A program made the position numbers and the translations under genes. Below, one piece after another: positions 9,669 to 17,410 of a stretch of DNA of 64,000 bases. The DNA is from Streptomyces sp. NBC_01314 (GTDB taxonomy: Bacteria; Actinomycetota; Actinomycetes; Streptomycetales; Streptomycetaceae): contig NZ_CP108394.1 of assembly GCF_041435215.1 (NCBI RefSeq), positions 5,642,001-5,706,000 on the forward strand, in the 5' to 3' direction. The notes beneath the pieces are model-generated. The model saw only the letters and a program-made list of their open reading frames with translations. It was not told where the DNA came from and did no database searches. The first letter of the stretch is position 1; every line of letters starts with the position of its first letter.

Positions 9669-10931
9669 CTACTGGACGAGCGCGTCGGGCTTTCCCTCGC
9701 TGCGCGGCCGTTCCTCCACCATCTTGCCCCACACGATCATGCGGTACTTGCTCGTGAACTCCGGCGTGCACGTGGTCAGCGTGATGTAGCGGCCCGGCTC
9801 GGTGAACCCCGACGCGGGGGGCACGGCATTGAGCACGCTGACGTTCGACGGCGGTGTCACCGGCAGGATCGAGGCCATGTCGTAGACGTAGTACTTGTCC
9901 TGCGTCTCCACGACGATCGGGTCGCCCGGCTCGAGCCGGTTGATGTAACGGAACGGTTCACCATGGGTGTTGCGGTGACCCGCGATGCCGAAGTTGCCCG
10001 TCTTGTCCTCGGGCATCGCCGTCTTGATGCTGTTCTGGTCGTAGTGCCCGACCATCCCGCGGTCCAGGACCTTCGACTTGCTGATGCCCTCGGCGATCGG
10101 CACGACGACGTCCAGCTTCGGAATGTGCAGGATGGCGAAACCCTGCCCCGGCTCGAACGCACCCGGCGCGCGCCTGCCGCTCTTCCACTCCTCCTGGAGG
10201 CTCGTCGCCTCCCTGCCCGCCTGCTGATGGGCCCGGATGTTCGACCACCAGAGCTGGTACGTGACGAACAGCAGCATCACCACACCGGTGGTGATGAACA
10301 CCTCGCCGATGGCCCGGCTCGCGATCACTCCCGCGCTGGGCTTCCGTGCCCGCGCCGCCCGCCGCGCCTCGATCCTGGAGAGGGGCGCCGACGCCTCACC
10401 GGCCGCGAGTAAGGGCTTCTCGGGCCCCTGAGCGGCTCTGGAGACCTCGGGGGCACCCGGGGAGCCTCCGTGCCTCCCGTGCCGCCTGGCGGCCTTACGA
10501 CGGGCCGCACGGCCCGCGGTGACAGCCGAGGGAGGTATCGATTCGGCCGTCGCCGCTATCCGCCGCGCATCCTCCACCCGGAGCGCCACGGTCTCCTCGT
10601 CGATCGGAGGGTGCTCCTGGGCGACGTCGGTCGAAGGTCCCGCGTGGACGGTCGCCGCTTGATAGGTCTCGTACGGACCGTCGTACGGTGCCCGGGGACG
10701 CGGCTCGTAGGCCTCGTACGGCTCGAACGAGGGCTCCTCGTACGGCTGCTGCCCGTACCAGTCGGCCGGGGCGTACTGCGGCGTCTGCTGGGGGGCCCAC
10801 TGCTGGGGCTCGGCCGTGCCGCCGAACGGCACCCCCGGCTCGAAGGCCTCCGCCTCGAACGACTCGGCGCCCCCGTACGCGGCCTCGCCGCCGTAGGGGG
10901 CACTCTCGCGCTCGGGGCGCAGTGCCGTCAC
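9669..10931 (-). CDS. Class E sortase with long disordered cytoplasmic extension
   Basis: A 420-residue sortase. The first ~190 residues are an unusual Glu/Pro/Tyr/Gln-rich, then Arg/Ala-rich extension with repeated YxxY-like segments. One signal anchor (about residues 215-235) and the sortase domain follow, with AGHRNTHG, the catalytic TLTTC (Cys388) and a YRMIVWG Arg segment. The start is the GTG at 10931, whose bases overlap the stop of the upstream amidotransferase gene (GTGA). A frame extending to 10997 is open but runs inside that gene. The extension is absent from the other two sortases here and may mediate cytoplasmic contacts. Confidence 0.9.
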   Translation of the reverse strand: MTALRPERESAPYGGEAAYGGAESFEAEAFEPGVPFGGTAEPQQWAPQQTPQYAPADWYGQQPYEEPSFEPYEAYEPRPRAPYDGPYETYQAATVHAGPSTDVAQEHPPIDEETVALRVEDARRIAATAESIPPSAVTAGRAARRKAARRHGRHGGSPGAPEVSRAAQGPEKPLLAAGEASAPLSRIEARRAARARKPSAGVIASRAIGEVFITTGVVMLLFVTYQLWWSNIRAHQQAGREATSLQEEWKSGRRAPGAFEPGQGFAILHIPKLDVVVPIAEGISKSKVLDRGMVGHYDQNSIKTAMPEDKTGNFGIAGHRNTHGEPFRYINRLEPGDPIVVETQDKYYVYDMASILPVTPPSNVSVLNAVPPASGFTEPGRYITLTTCTPEFTSKYRMIVWGKMVEERPRSEGKPDALVQ

Positions 10932-11578
10932 GCCGTGGCCCTGCCCACCACGGGGGCGAGCCCCGTCGACCTCGCCACGGCCCCTTGGTCGCCGCATTCC
11001 GCCAGCCAGTTGGCGAGCATGCGGTGGCCGTGCTCGGTGAGCACCGACTCGGGGTGGAACTGCACGCCCTCGACGGGCAGTTCACGATGCCTGAGGCCCA
11101 TGATGATCCCGTCGTGGGTGCGCGCCGTGACCTCCAGCTCGGCCGGTACGGTCGTCGGCTCGGCGGCCAGGGAGTGGTAGCGGGTCGCCGTGAAGGGGGT
11201 GGGCAGGCCCGCGAAGACGCCCTTGCCCCCGTGCTCCACCAGCGACGTCTTGCCGTGCAGCAGTTCGGGAGCGCGGTCCACCACACCGCCGTACGCCACC
11301 TGCATGGACTGCATGCCCAGGCAGACTCCGAAGACGGGGACACCGGTCGTGGCGCAGTGGCGGACCATGTCGACGCAGACGCCGGCCTCCTCGGGGGTTC
11401 CCGGCCCGGGGGACAGAAGCACGCCGTCGAAACCGTCCTGGGCGTGCGAGGTCGCCACCTCGTCGTTGCGCAGCACCTCGCACTCGGCGCCCAGCTGGTA
11501 CAGGTACTGGACCAGGTTGAAGACGAAGCTGTCGTAGTTGTCGACGACGAGGACGCGGGTGGATCGGGCGGCACTCAC
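10928..11578 (-). CDS. Class I glutamine amidotransferase (PabA/TrpG type)
   Basis: A 216-residue cytoplasmic subunit that would release ammonia from glutamine for aminodeoxychorismate or anthranilate synthase. The GATase motifs are complete: DNYDSF near the start, SPGPGTP (oxyanion loop), GVCLGMQ with Cys86, and FHPES with His175 and Glu177. Its start (GTG 11578) overlaps the stop of a small membrane protein, and its stop overlaps the start of a sortase. No pabB- or trpE-like synthase lies nearby, so its partner is encoded elsewhere. The sortase context is unexplained. Confidence 0.88.
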   Translation of the reverse strand: MSAARSTRVLVVDNYDSFVFNLVQYLYQLGAECEVLRNDEVATSHAQDGFDGVLLSPGPGTPEEAGVCVDMVRHCATTGVPVFGVCLGMQSMQVAYGGVVDRAPELLHGKTSLVEHGGKGVFAGLPTPFTATRYHSLAAEPTTVPAELEVTARTHDGIIMGLRHRELPVEGVQFHPESVLTEHGHRMLANWLAECGDQGAVARSTGLAPVVGRATA

Positions 11579-11736
11579 TGGTCGTTCACCGTCACATCGT
11601 TGAAGGGGAGCAGGGGCTCCGCCCAGGGAAAGACGTATTGGAAGAGGACATAGACGACGGCCAGGGTCAGCACGAGGGAAACCAGCGCCTTCAGCCACGC
11701 GTTACCCGGCAGATGCCGCCAGATCCAGCCGTACAT
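11575..11736 (-). CDS. Small single-pass membrane protein, 53 residues
   Basis: The protein begins MYGWIWRHLPG and has one hydrophobic helix at about residues 14-34, then an acidic end. The ATG at 11736 has a good GGAAGGGA site; a longer frame to 11772 lacks one. Its stop overlaps the next gene's GTG by four bases, so it is translated in coupling with the amidotransferase. It resembles small conserved actinobacterial membrane proteins of unknown function. I infer no activity. Confidence 0.8.
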   Translation of the reverse strand: MYGWIWRHLPGNAWLKALVSLVLTLAVVYVLFQYVFPWAEPLLPFNDVTVNDQ

Positions 11737-11790
11737 GCCGTCCCTTCCTTCACACCACGGCACCGGACTCACGCCCGTACCGCCACCAGA

Positions 11791-12483
11791 CTAACGGCGT
11801 AGTGCCTCCGGTTTCCCTGACTCCGCAGGCTGTGTGGATTCCAGATGGCCCCAGACGATGAGCCGATGGCTGTGTCCCCACTCCGGGTCGCACGTCGTCA
11901 GCGTCAGATAGCGCCCCGCGCGTGTGTACCCCGACTTCGTCGGCACGGGGTCGATGACCTGGACGTCCGTGGGCAATGTCCGATAGGGACCCGTGTCGAT
12001 GACGTACGTGAACCAGTCCGCACCGTCGGTCAGGACCACCGCGTCGCCGGGGCGCAGCTTGGCAAAATCTTTGAAGGGATCACCGTACGTGCGGCGGTGG
12101 CCGGCGACAGCGAAGTTCCCCTTCTGCCCCAGCTGCGTGGTGTTCGCGTAGTGCCCGAGCCCTTTCTTGAGAGTGTCCGTCTTCGTACCCTCAAGGACGG
12201 GCTTGTTCCACGTGGAACCGAGGCGCGGGATGTACATGAGCGCGAACGGCCTGCCGTACCGGTACGGGGCGGGCGGCGCCGGAGCCGCCGAGGCGCCCGG
12301 GTCGGACGCCGACTGCACCGGCTGCTTCGCCCACTGGTCCTGGAGCAGGTCGATCTGGCGGTTCATCTCGGTGTCGGCCCTCACGCCGGTCCAGAACAGC
12401 ACGTAGACGACGAAGAGCACGATCAGGGCGCCGACGGTGACGCAGAGTTCGCTGACGGTCCTCACGATCACGCGCACCGACAC
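11791..12483 (-). CDS. Class E sortase (proximal copy)
   Basis: A 230-residue protein with an N-terminal hydrophobic anchor (about residues 8-32) and a sortase domain. It has AGHRRTYG, the catalytic Cys198 in TLTTCDPEW, and HRLIVWG with the Arg. All active-site residues are therefore present. The start is GTG behind a GGGGGAC site, 17 bases after the DUF881 gene. It is the third sortase in one operon and differs most from the other two around the active site (DPEWGHSH against TPxxTSxY), which suggests a different substrate. Confidence 0.9.
   Translation of the reverse strand: MSVRVIVRTVSELCVTVGALIVLFVVYVLFWTGVRADTEMNRQIDLLQDQWAKQPVQSASDPGASAAPAPPAPYRYGRPFALMYIPRLGSTWNKPVLEGTKTDTLKKGLGHYANTTQLGQKGNFAVAGHRRTYGDPFKDFAKLRPGDAVVLTDGADWFTYVIDTGPYRTLPTDVQVIDPVPTKSGYTRAGRYLTLTTCDPEWGHSHRLIVWGHLESTQPAESGKPEALRR
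12205..12218. other. Degenerate parS-like palindrome inside sortase gene
   Basis: GTTCCACGTGGAAC is a perfect palindrome differing from parS by one base in each arm. It lies in coding sequence (read as GSTWN). Whether ParB binds it cannot be judged from the sequence. Confidence 0.35.
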
Positions 12484-12500
12484 GGGTCCCCCGGCTGCCG

Positions 12501-13349
12501 TTAGTCCACGGGCTTCGCGTACTTCAGATCCACTGTGCCCGAGTAGCCGGGAAGAGTCACCGGCCCGTCCTCGGTGACTTTCCAGCCCAGCCCGTAGACG
12601 TTGACGTACACCATGTAGTTCTGGATCGCCTCGCTCGCGGCGAGCGACTTCTGCAGCTTCTCCGGGTCACCGACGGCCTGGATCCTGTACGGGGGCGAGT
12701 AGACGCGGCCCTGGAGGATCAGGGTGTTGCCGACGCAGCGGACGGCGCTGGTGGAGATCAGCCTCTGGTCCATGACCTTGATGCCCTCGGCGCCGCCCAG
12801 CCACAGGGCGTTCACCACGGCCTGCAGGTCCTGCTGGTGGATGACCAGATAGTCGGGCTGCGGCTCGGGGTAACCGGGGAGCTTGGCGGTGGCGTCCGGT
12901 GGAGCGTCGTTGAGGGTGACCGTGAGGCCGTCGCCCTTGAGCTTCTGGGTGCCGGCGTTCTTCTCCAGGGCCTTGAGCCGGGCGTCCTCGGCCTTGGTGC
13001 TGCCGTCGTCCCGCTCGGCGAGGGCCTCGACATCGTCCCGGAGCACCGCGTTGGACTCGTCGAGCTGCCCGTTCTTGTGGCTGCGCTCCTGGATCAGGTC
13101 GGAGAGCTTCAGCAGCGAGGCGTCCGTACGGATGTTGGTGCCCTTGGCCGTGTCGAAGCTGGTGAAGAAGATCAGCCCGGCGAGGGCGAAGACCCCGACC
13201 GTGAGCACGCGCACGGGGCGGATCCCGCCGCGGGTGGAGGTGTCCCCGTTCCGGGCGGCGGGCTCGGAGCCGGTCCCGGAGGAGTCACCGGACCCGGCCT
13301 CCGGGGAGGTGCCGGAACCAGCCTTGGGGGAGTCGGCTGAATTGCTCAA
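12501..13349 (-). CDS. DUF881 family membrane protein
   Basis: A 282-residue protein. A Gly/Ser/Pro-rich cytoplasmic tail of about 45 residues leads to one transmembrane helix (about residues 47-63). A coiled-coil-like stretch (about 80-130) and the extracellular DUF881 domain follow. The start is TTG at 13349, with AAGGAGAT upstream at slightly long spacing; the start is therefore less certain. DUF881 proteins are found beside division and wall genes in actinobacteria, but their function is unknown. It heads the sortase operon and is divergent from crgA. Confidence 0.85.
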   Translation of the reverse strand: MSNSADSPKAGSGTSPEAGSGDSSGTGSEPAARNGDTSTRGGIRPVRVLTVGVFALAGLIFFTSFDTAKGTNIRTDASLLKLSDLIQERSHKNGQLDESNAVLRDDVEALAERDDGSTKAEDARLKALEKNAGTQKLKGDGLTVTLNDAPPDATAKLPGYPEPQPDYLVIHQQDLQAVVNALWLGGAEGIKVMDQRLISTSAVRCVGNTLILQGRVYSPPYRIQAVGDPEKLQKSLAASEAIQNYMVYVNVYGLGWKVTEDGPVTLPGYSGTVDLKYAKPVD

Positions 13350-13491
13350 CGTACCCTTATCTCCTTAGGCGCCGCGGAAGCACTACGCTAACGGACGCCC
13401 GGGGGAGCAATCAGTGTCCCCTTGTACGCTGCCCCGGAGCCCGCCACAGTTCCCTGCGCGGCCACGCAGCGCATCGACAGGAGAGACCCTC

Positions 13492-13746
13492 GTGCCGAAG
13501 TCACGTATCCGCAAGAAGGCCGACTACACGCCGCCGCCGTCCAAGCAGGCCACGAACATCAAGCTGAACAGCCGCGGCTGGGTGGCCCCGGTCATGCTGG
13601 CCATGTTCCTCATCGGGCTGGCCTGGATCGTGGTCTTCTATGTGACCGACGGTTCACTGCCGATCGATTCCCTCGGCAACTGGAACATCGTGGTCGGTTT
13701 CGGCTTCATCGCCGCGGGATTCGGCGTCTCGACCCAGTGGAAGTAG
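13492..13746 (+). CDS. crgA: CrgA, septation inhibitor / divisome membrane protein
   Basis: An 84-residue protein with a basic N-terminus ([16 protein letters not shown]) and two transmembrane helices (about residues 32-52 and 64-82), the exact architecture of CrgA. The GTG at 13492 follows an AGGAGAG site; the open frame to 13414 upstream is not supported. In Streptomyces CrgA coordinates aerial growth with FtsZ-dependent septation, and in mycobacteria it is a divisome scaffold. It is transcribed away from the sortase operon. Confidence 0.95.
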   Translation: MPKSRIRKKADYTPPPSKQATNIKLNSRGWVAPVMLAMFLIGLAWIVVFYVTDGSLPIDSLGNWNIVVGFGFIAAGFGVSTQWK

Positions 13747-13781
13747 GGGTCTCGACCCGGTGGACGTAGCTCTCCCCAGAG

Positions 13782-14004
13782 CTATCCACGGAGTTATCCA
13801 CAGATGTTTTCCACAGTGGGGAAAAAGAACGACGATCTGTGGATAACTCACCGGGCGTTGACGCCGGTACGACCGGTACGACTGACCTACCGGCATCCGC
13901 AAGCGTGTTCGCCCCCTGCCTGACCTGCGAAAATGTAGGTGAGCGACAGGGGGCACACCTGTTCCCGCACTCTATGCACAAGATCCGCCACAGTCTGTGG
14001 ACAA
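13782..14004. other. DnaA-box cluster outside oriC
   Basis: This 223-bp interval between crgA and the rhomboid gene carries CTATCCACG (13782), TTATCCACA (13794), TTTTCCACA (13807), the reverse box TGTGGATAA (13838) and the reverse box TGTGGACAA (13996). Two of them match the classical TTATCCACA consensus exactly and one matches the Streptomyces-preferred TTGTCCACA. The spacing is tight for the first four. No gene is visible in it. It is about 20 kb from oriC and probably binds DnaA as a titration or control site. Confidence 0.8.
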
Positions 14005-14058
14005 CAGTGCTGTAACGGTGCCGAGGGAGCGCCGGACCAGTCACGGTCCGCCATCACC

Positions 14059-14943
14059 TCAGGTCAGCTGCGCGGTCCTGAGCAGCGTCATGACCACCAC
14101 GGCGACCAGTACCACAGCACACACGCCGTACTGGACCAGCGCCCGTCGCTCACGCGGTGCGTGCACCATCGCGTAGCCGATCAGCACACCACCGACGAGG
14201 CCGCCGACGTGGGCTTCCCAGGCGATGCTGGACCAGCCGAAGGTGATGATCAGGTTGATGACCAGCAGGATGATGACCGGGCGCATGTCGTACCGCAGCC
14301 GGCGCATGAGGACGGCTGTCGCACCGAAGAGGCCGAAGATGGCGCCGGAGGCGCCGACGGACGCCTGGTTGGGCTCGGCGAGGAGATAGGTGAGCGCGCT
14401 GCCCGCGAGACCTGAGACGAAGTAGAGCGCCAGGTAGCGGGCTCGGCCGAGGGCGGCTTCCAGAGGGCCGCCGATCCACCACAGGCTGAGCATGTTGAAG
14501 GCGATGTGCATCTCGCCGCTGTGGAGGAACATCGACGTCAGCAGCCGGTACCACTGGCCCTCGGCGACGCCTTGCCAACCCAGTTCCGGGACCCAAGCCT
14601 GCCCGATGAGGCTGAACCGGTCGGTGAAGGTGTCACCGGCCGACATCTGCACCAGGAAGAGCAGCAGGTTCGCGCCGACCAGGATCTTGGTGACAAGCCG
14701 GGGGTCGGAGGTGACCGTGCCGCCCGCGAGGGTGCGCGGGGCGGAGGCGGAGGGCGCGTGGCCTGTGCCGGAGCCGCCGCGGACGCATTCGGGGCACTGG
14801 AAGCCCACGGAGGCGCTCACCATGCACTCGGGGCAGATGGGGCGCTCGCAGCGGGTGCAGCGGATACCCGTCTCGCGGTCCGGGTGCCGGTAGCAGGTGG
14901 GCAGGCTCTGCGCGTCCTGCGAGCTGCTCGCCTCCTGGTCCAT
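14059..14943 (-). CDS. Rhomboid-family intramembrane serine protease
   Basis: A 294-residue protein. The N-terminal ~75 residues hold a Cys/His zinc-binding module (CYRH, CTRCERPICPECM, CPEC). Six to seven transmembrane helices follow. The catalytic Ser is in GASGAIFG and the catalytic His in WEAHVGG, so the dyad is intact. It should cleave membrane proteins within the bilayer; substrates are unknown. The ATG at 14943 has GGAGGGG upstream, so the longer frame to 14988 is not needed. It sits upstream of the DnaA-box cluster in the convergent arrangement with crgA. Confidence 0.93.
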   Translation of the reverse strand: MDQEASSSQDAQSLPTCYRHPDRETGIRCTRCERPICPECMVSASVGFQCPECVRGGSGTGHAPSASAPRTLAGGTVTSDPRLVTKILVGANLLLFLVQMSAGDTFTDRFSLIGQAWVPELGWQGVAEGQWYRLLTSMFLHSGEMHIAFNMLSLWWIGGPLEAALGRARYLALYFVSGLAGSALTYLLAEPNQASVGASGAIFGLFGATAVLMRRLRYDMRPVIILLVINLIITFGWSSIAWEAHVGGLVGGVLIGYAMVHAPRERRALVQYGVCAVVLVAVVVMTLLRTAQLT

Positions 14944-15099
14944 CGGGTCCCCTCCGTCTCGTGTGCGGAACGCATCCGCCCCGCCCATCCTTACGGATGA
15001 GCGGGGCGATTGGTTCCCTTCGGGACCTTGTGAACCTTTCGGCTCCGGCCCTCGCGGTGAACCCTGCGTGCTCGGCCCTCAGGACTGAGCAGGGCGGGC

Positions 15100-15633
15100 T
15101 CAGCCCTGGCGGGTCTCGACGACGACCGACTCGATGACGACGTCGTTGACCGGGCGGTCGGTGCGCGGATTGGTCTGGGCACCGGCGATGGCGTCCACGA
15201 TCTTCTGGCTGCTGGCGTCGGCCACCTCACCGAAGATGGTGTGCTTGCGGGTCAACCACGCCGTCGGGGAGACGGTGATGAAGAACTGCGAGCCGTTGGT
15301 GCCCGGACCGGCGTTGGCCATGGCCAGCAGGTAGGGCTTGTCGAAGGCGAGGTCCGGGTGGAACTCGTCCGCGAACTGGTAGCCGGGACCACCGGTGCCG
15401 TTGCCCAGCGGGTCACCGCCCTGGATCATGAATCCACTGATCACCCGGTGGAAGACCGTGCCGTCGTAGAGCTTGTCCGTGGACTTCTGCCCGGTGGCCG
15501 GGTTGGTCCACTCACGCTCGCCCTGGGCGAGCTCGACGAAGTTACGGACCGTCTTGGGCGCGTGGTTCGGCAGCAGCCGTACCTCGATGTCGCCGTGGTT
15601 CGTCTTCAGGGTGGCGTACAGCTGCTCTGCCAC
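15100..15633 (-). CDS. Cyclophilin-type peptidyl-prolyl cis-trans isomerase
   Basis: A 177-residue cytoplasmic cyclophilin that speeds proline isomerisation during folding. It shows the family core: FHRVISGFMIQGGDP with the catalytic Arg, NGSQFFIT, and a HTIFGEV end segment. The GTG at 15633 has GGAAGG eight bases upstream and begins at the fold; the open frame continuing to 16038 is non-coding in character. It is transcribed in the same direction as the rhomboid gene downstream. Confidence 0.93.
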   Translation of the reverse strand: MAEQLYATLKTNHGDIEVRLLPNHAPKTVRNFVELAQGEREWTNPATGQKSTDKLYDGTVFHRVISGFMIQGGDPLGNGTGGPGYQFADEFHPDLAFDKPYLLAMANAGPGTNGSQFFITVSPTAWLTRKHTIFGEVADASSQKIVDAIAGAQTNPRTDRPVNDVVIESVVVETRQG

Positions 15634-15994
15634 GATCTGCCTTCCGTTGTCCTCTGTGACTCCCCCGATCCTCGCACGGACGACGCCGTCCGTCCGCCGA
15701 CGCCCACCCTCTCGTACGGCGGGTGCGCGGAAAACCGGTCGAGTACCCCCCGGTACCGGCGCGCTTCGCGGCGATCCGTGGCATTGTCGGCACTGTCGTG
15801 GACAAGTTCCCGTTGTCCCGCATTCATCCTCTATTGCACGTGACCGGTTCAGAGCGGCTCTTGCTCGATGATCAGCCGGAGTCGGAGCCCATGACCCGGA
15901 TGCCCGCCCGCACATGCCCCGGAGCGATCCGGGAGGCATGATCCCCAAAAGGGTGGAAAGTCGAATGACGTACGCCACCGAGGAGGAGGATCCC
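15634..15994. promoter_or_regulatory. Divergent promoter region, cyclophilin / DUF5324
   Basis: About 360 bases separate divergent genes, so promoters for both belong here. The visible element is an inverted repeat GGACAA...TTGTCC at about 15800-15818. It resembles two facing partial DnaA boxes, but neither is complete. No hairpin terminator or coding frame is apparent. Confidence 0.4.
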
Positions 15995-16696
15995 GTGACC
16001 CGCATCGACAGCGTGCGTGCCGCGACCGGCTCGGCCAAGGACAGCGTGCTGCACGCCGCGGAAGTGGTGGCGCCCTACGCCGACACGGCAAAGGACAAGG
16101 CCTCGCACTACGCGCATGAGGCACGCGTACTGATCGCGCCGAAGGTGTCGCAGGCCGCGGAACAGGCACGCGTCCAGTACGGCGCCTTTGTCGTCCCGCG
16201 CCTGGAGCAGGCCCGCACACATGTTCCGCCGAAGGTCGACTACGCGGCCCATGAAGCCGCCGTCCGCACCCGCAAGGCGGCCCGCCAGGCCGCTGATTAC
16301 TCCCGTCCCCGCATCGAACAGGCCGTGGCCGCCGCCGGCCCCGTGCGCGAGGAGGCCACCGCCCGCAGTGTCGCGGCGCTGGCCGCACTGCGCGGACAGG
16401 TCTCGCCCCAGCAGATCCAGAAGCTGGTCCGCAGGCAGCAGCGCCGCGCGAAGCTCGGCAGCGCCGTCAAGGGCCTGGCCGTGCTTGGAGTCCTGGCGGG
16501 CGGCGCCTTCGCCGCCTGGAAGTGGTGGGACAAGCAGGCCAACCCCGACTGGCTGGTCGAGCCCCCCGCCGCCACCGAGGTCTCCGACCCCGGTCGCCTG
16601 TCCTCCGTCGACGGCAGCGGCCAGTCCGCCCTCGACCCCGAGGTCCAGGCCAAGCAGGCCGAGGAGGAGGCCGCCGACCGCGACGACCGCCCCTGA
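15995..16696 (+). CDS. DUF5324 family protein
   Basis: A 233-residue protein found mainly in streptomycetes; function unknown. The first ~170 residues are predicted long amphipathic helices rich in Ala, Lys and Glu with many Tyr-Ala-His repeats. A single transmembrane segment (about residues 160-180) and an acidic C-terminal tail follow. I chose the GTG at 15995 because GAGGAGGAGGA lies directly upstream; the in-frame ATG at 15965 would add ten residues. It runs into a terminator and parS composite, convergent with tRNA-Ala. Confidence 0.82.
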   Translation: MTRIDSVRAATGSAKDSVLHAAEVVAPYADTAKDKASHYAHEARVLIAPKVSQAAEQARVQYGAFVVPRLEQARTHVPPKVDYAAHEAAVRTRKAARQAADYSRPRIEQAVAAAGPVREEATARSVAALAALRGQVSPQQIQKLVRRQQRRAKLGSAVKGLAVLGVLAGGAFAAWKWWDKQANPDWLVEPPAATEVSDPGRLSSVDGSGQSALDPEVQAKQAEEEAADRDDRP

Positions 16697-16800
16697 GGAC
16701 CGGCAGCCGAGGTCATTTTTTCGCGACTGCCGCCGCCGTGACCAGTTCTCTCCCGGCTCGGTCTCGCTTGCCCGGAGGTCGGTTCGACGGAACACCTTGC

Positions 16801-16852
16801 AACAGCCCTGTGGGGCAGAAGACTTGCAGCTCTTCTGCCCCACAGGGCTGTT
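16801..16852 (+). terminator. Terminator hairpin downstream of DUF5324 gene, fused to parS
   Basis: There is a perfect 22-bp stem (16801-16822 with 16831-16852) and an 8-base loop, CTTGCAGC. The right arm ends in CTGTT, the first bases of the adjoining parS. The rest of 16697-17111 contains no gene I can support. Confidence 0.85.
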
Positions 16853-16863
16853 TCACGTGAAAC
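16850..16863. other. parS: parS site (perfect), in 28-bp palindrome
   Basis: GTTTCACGTGAAAC overlaps the end of the terminator stem by three bases. The palindrome extends to 16843-16870 because CAGGGCT on the left is mirrored by AGCCCTG on the right. Confidence 0.95.
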
Positions 16864-17111
16864 AGCCCTGCCCTTCAGTACACGGAACACAGCAGCCGGA
16901 ATGTATTGGTCCGGTTGCAAAGGGTGATGCACACATTCGGCCGCGCACCCTTGTGACTCAGAGCACCGTTTTCGCATATGCGTACGCCGACACGTGCCAG
17001 CCCCCGTCGCCCCGTTCCAGCGGCCTTCTCTTCCTGGACTGCACAGATAGCGATCGCGACGACCCCCACCCGGAGCACCCCCGACGATCCGGGCACCGGA
17101 GGCAGGAAAAA

Positions 17112-17147
17112 GGCCGGGCCGGATGTCCTGAGACATCCGGCCCGGCC
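17112..17147 (-). terminator. Intrinsic terminator of tRNA-Ala
   Basis: There is a perfect 15-bp stem, GGCCGGGCCGGATGT and its complement, with loop CCTGAG. On the minus strand it is followed by a run of five T, the textbook form. It lies ten bases after the tRNA 3' end. Confidence 0.9.
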
Positions 17148-17156
17148 AATCCACTG

Positions 17157-17229
17157 TGGAGCCTAGGGGAGTCGAACCCCTGACATCTGCCATGCAAAGA
17201 CAGCGCTCTACCAACTGAGCTAAGGCCCC
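17157..17229 (-). tRNA. tRNA-Ala (anticodon TGC)
   Basis: A 73-nt cloverleaf on the minus strand: acceptor GGGGCCT / AGGCTCC, D arm AGCTCAGTTGGTAGAGC, anticodon loop around TGC, and T arm GGGGTTCGACTCCCC. No CCA is encoded beyond the discriminator A. It is a single-gene unit with its own terminator. Confidence 0.96.
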
Positions 17230-17410
17230 GAAAGGGAAGCGTCCACCCGGAACAACCGACCCCGGGAGGCTTCGCAGACCAGAGTACCGGGTCACCCCCC
17301 GGATCTCGCAAAAAGATTAGGGGTCCCCGTGAACGACCACTCTCCGTAAGATGCTCGTCGTGGTTCGCTACAGCGAACCACGGTATTTGGGGAAGCGATG
17401 GGGAGACGCA

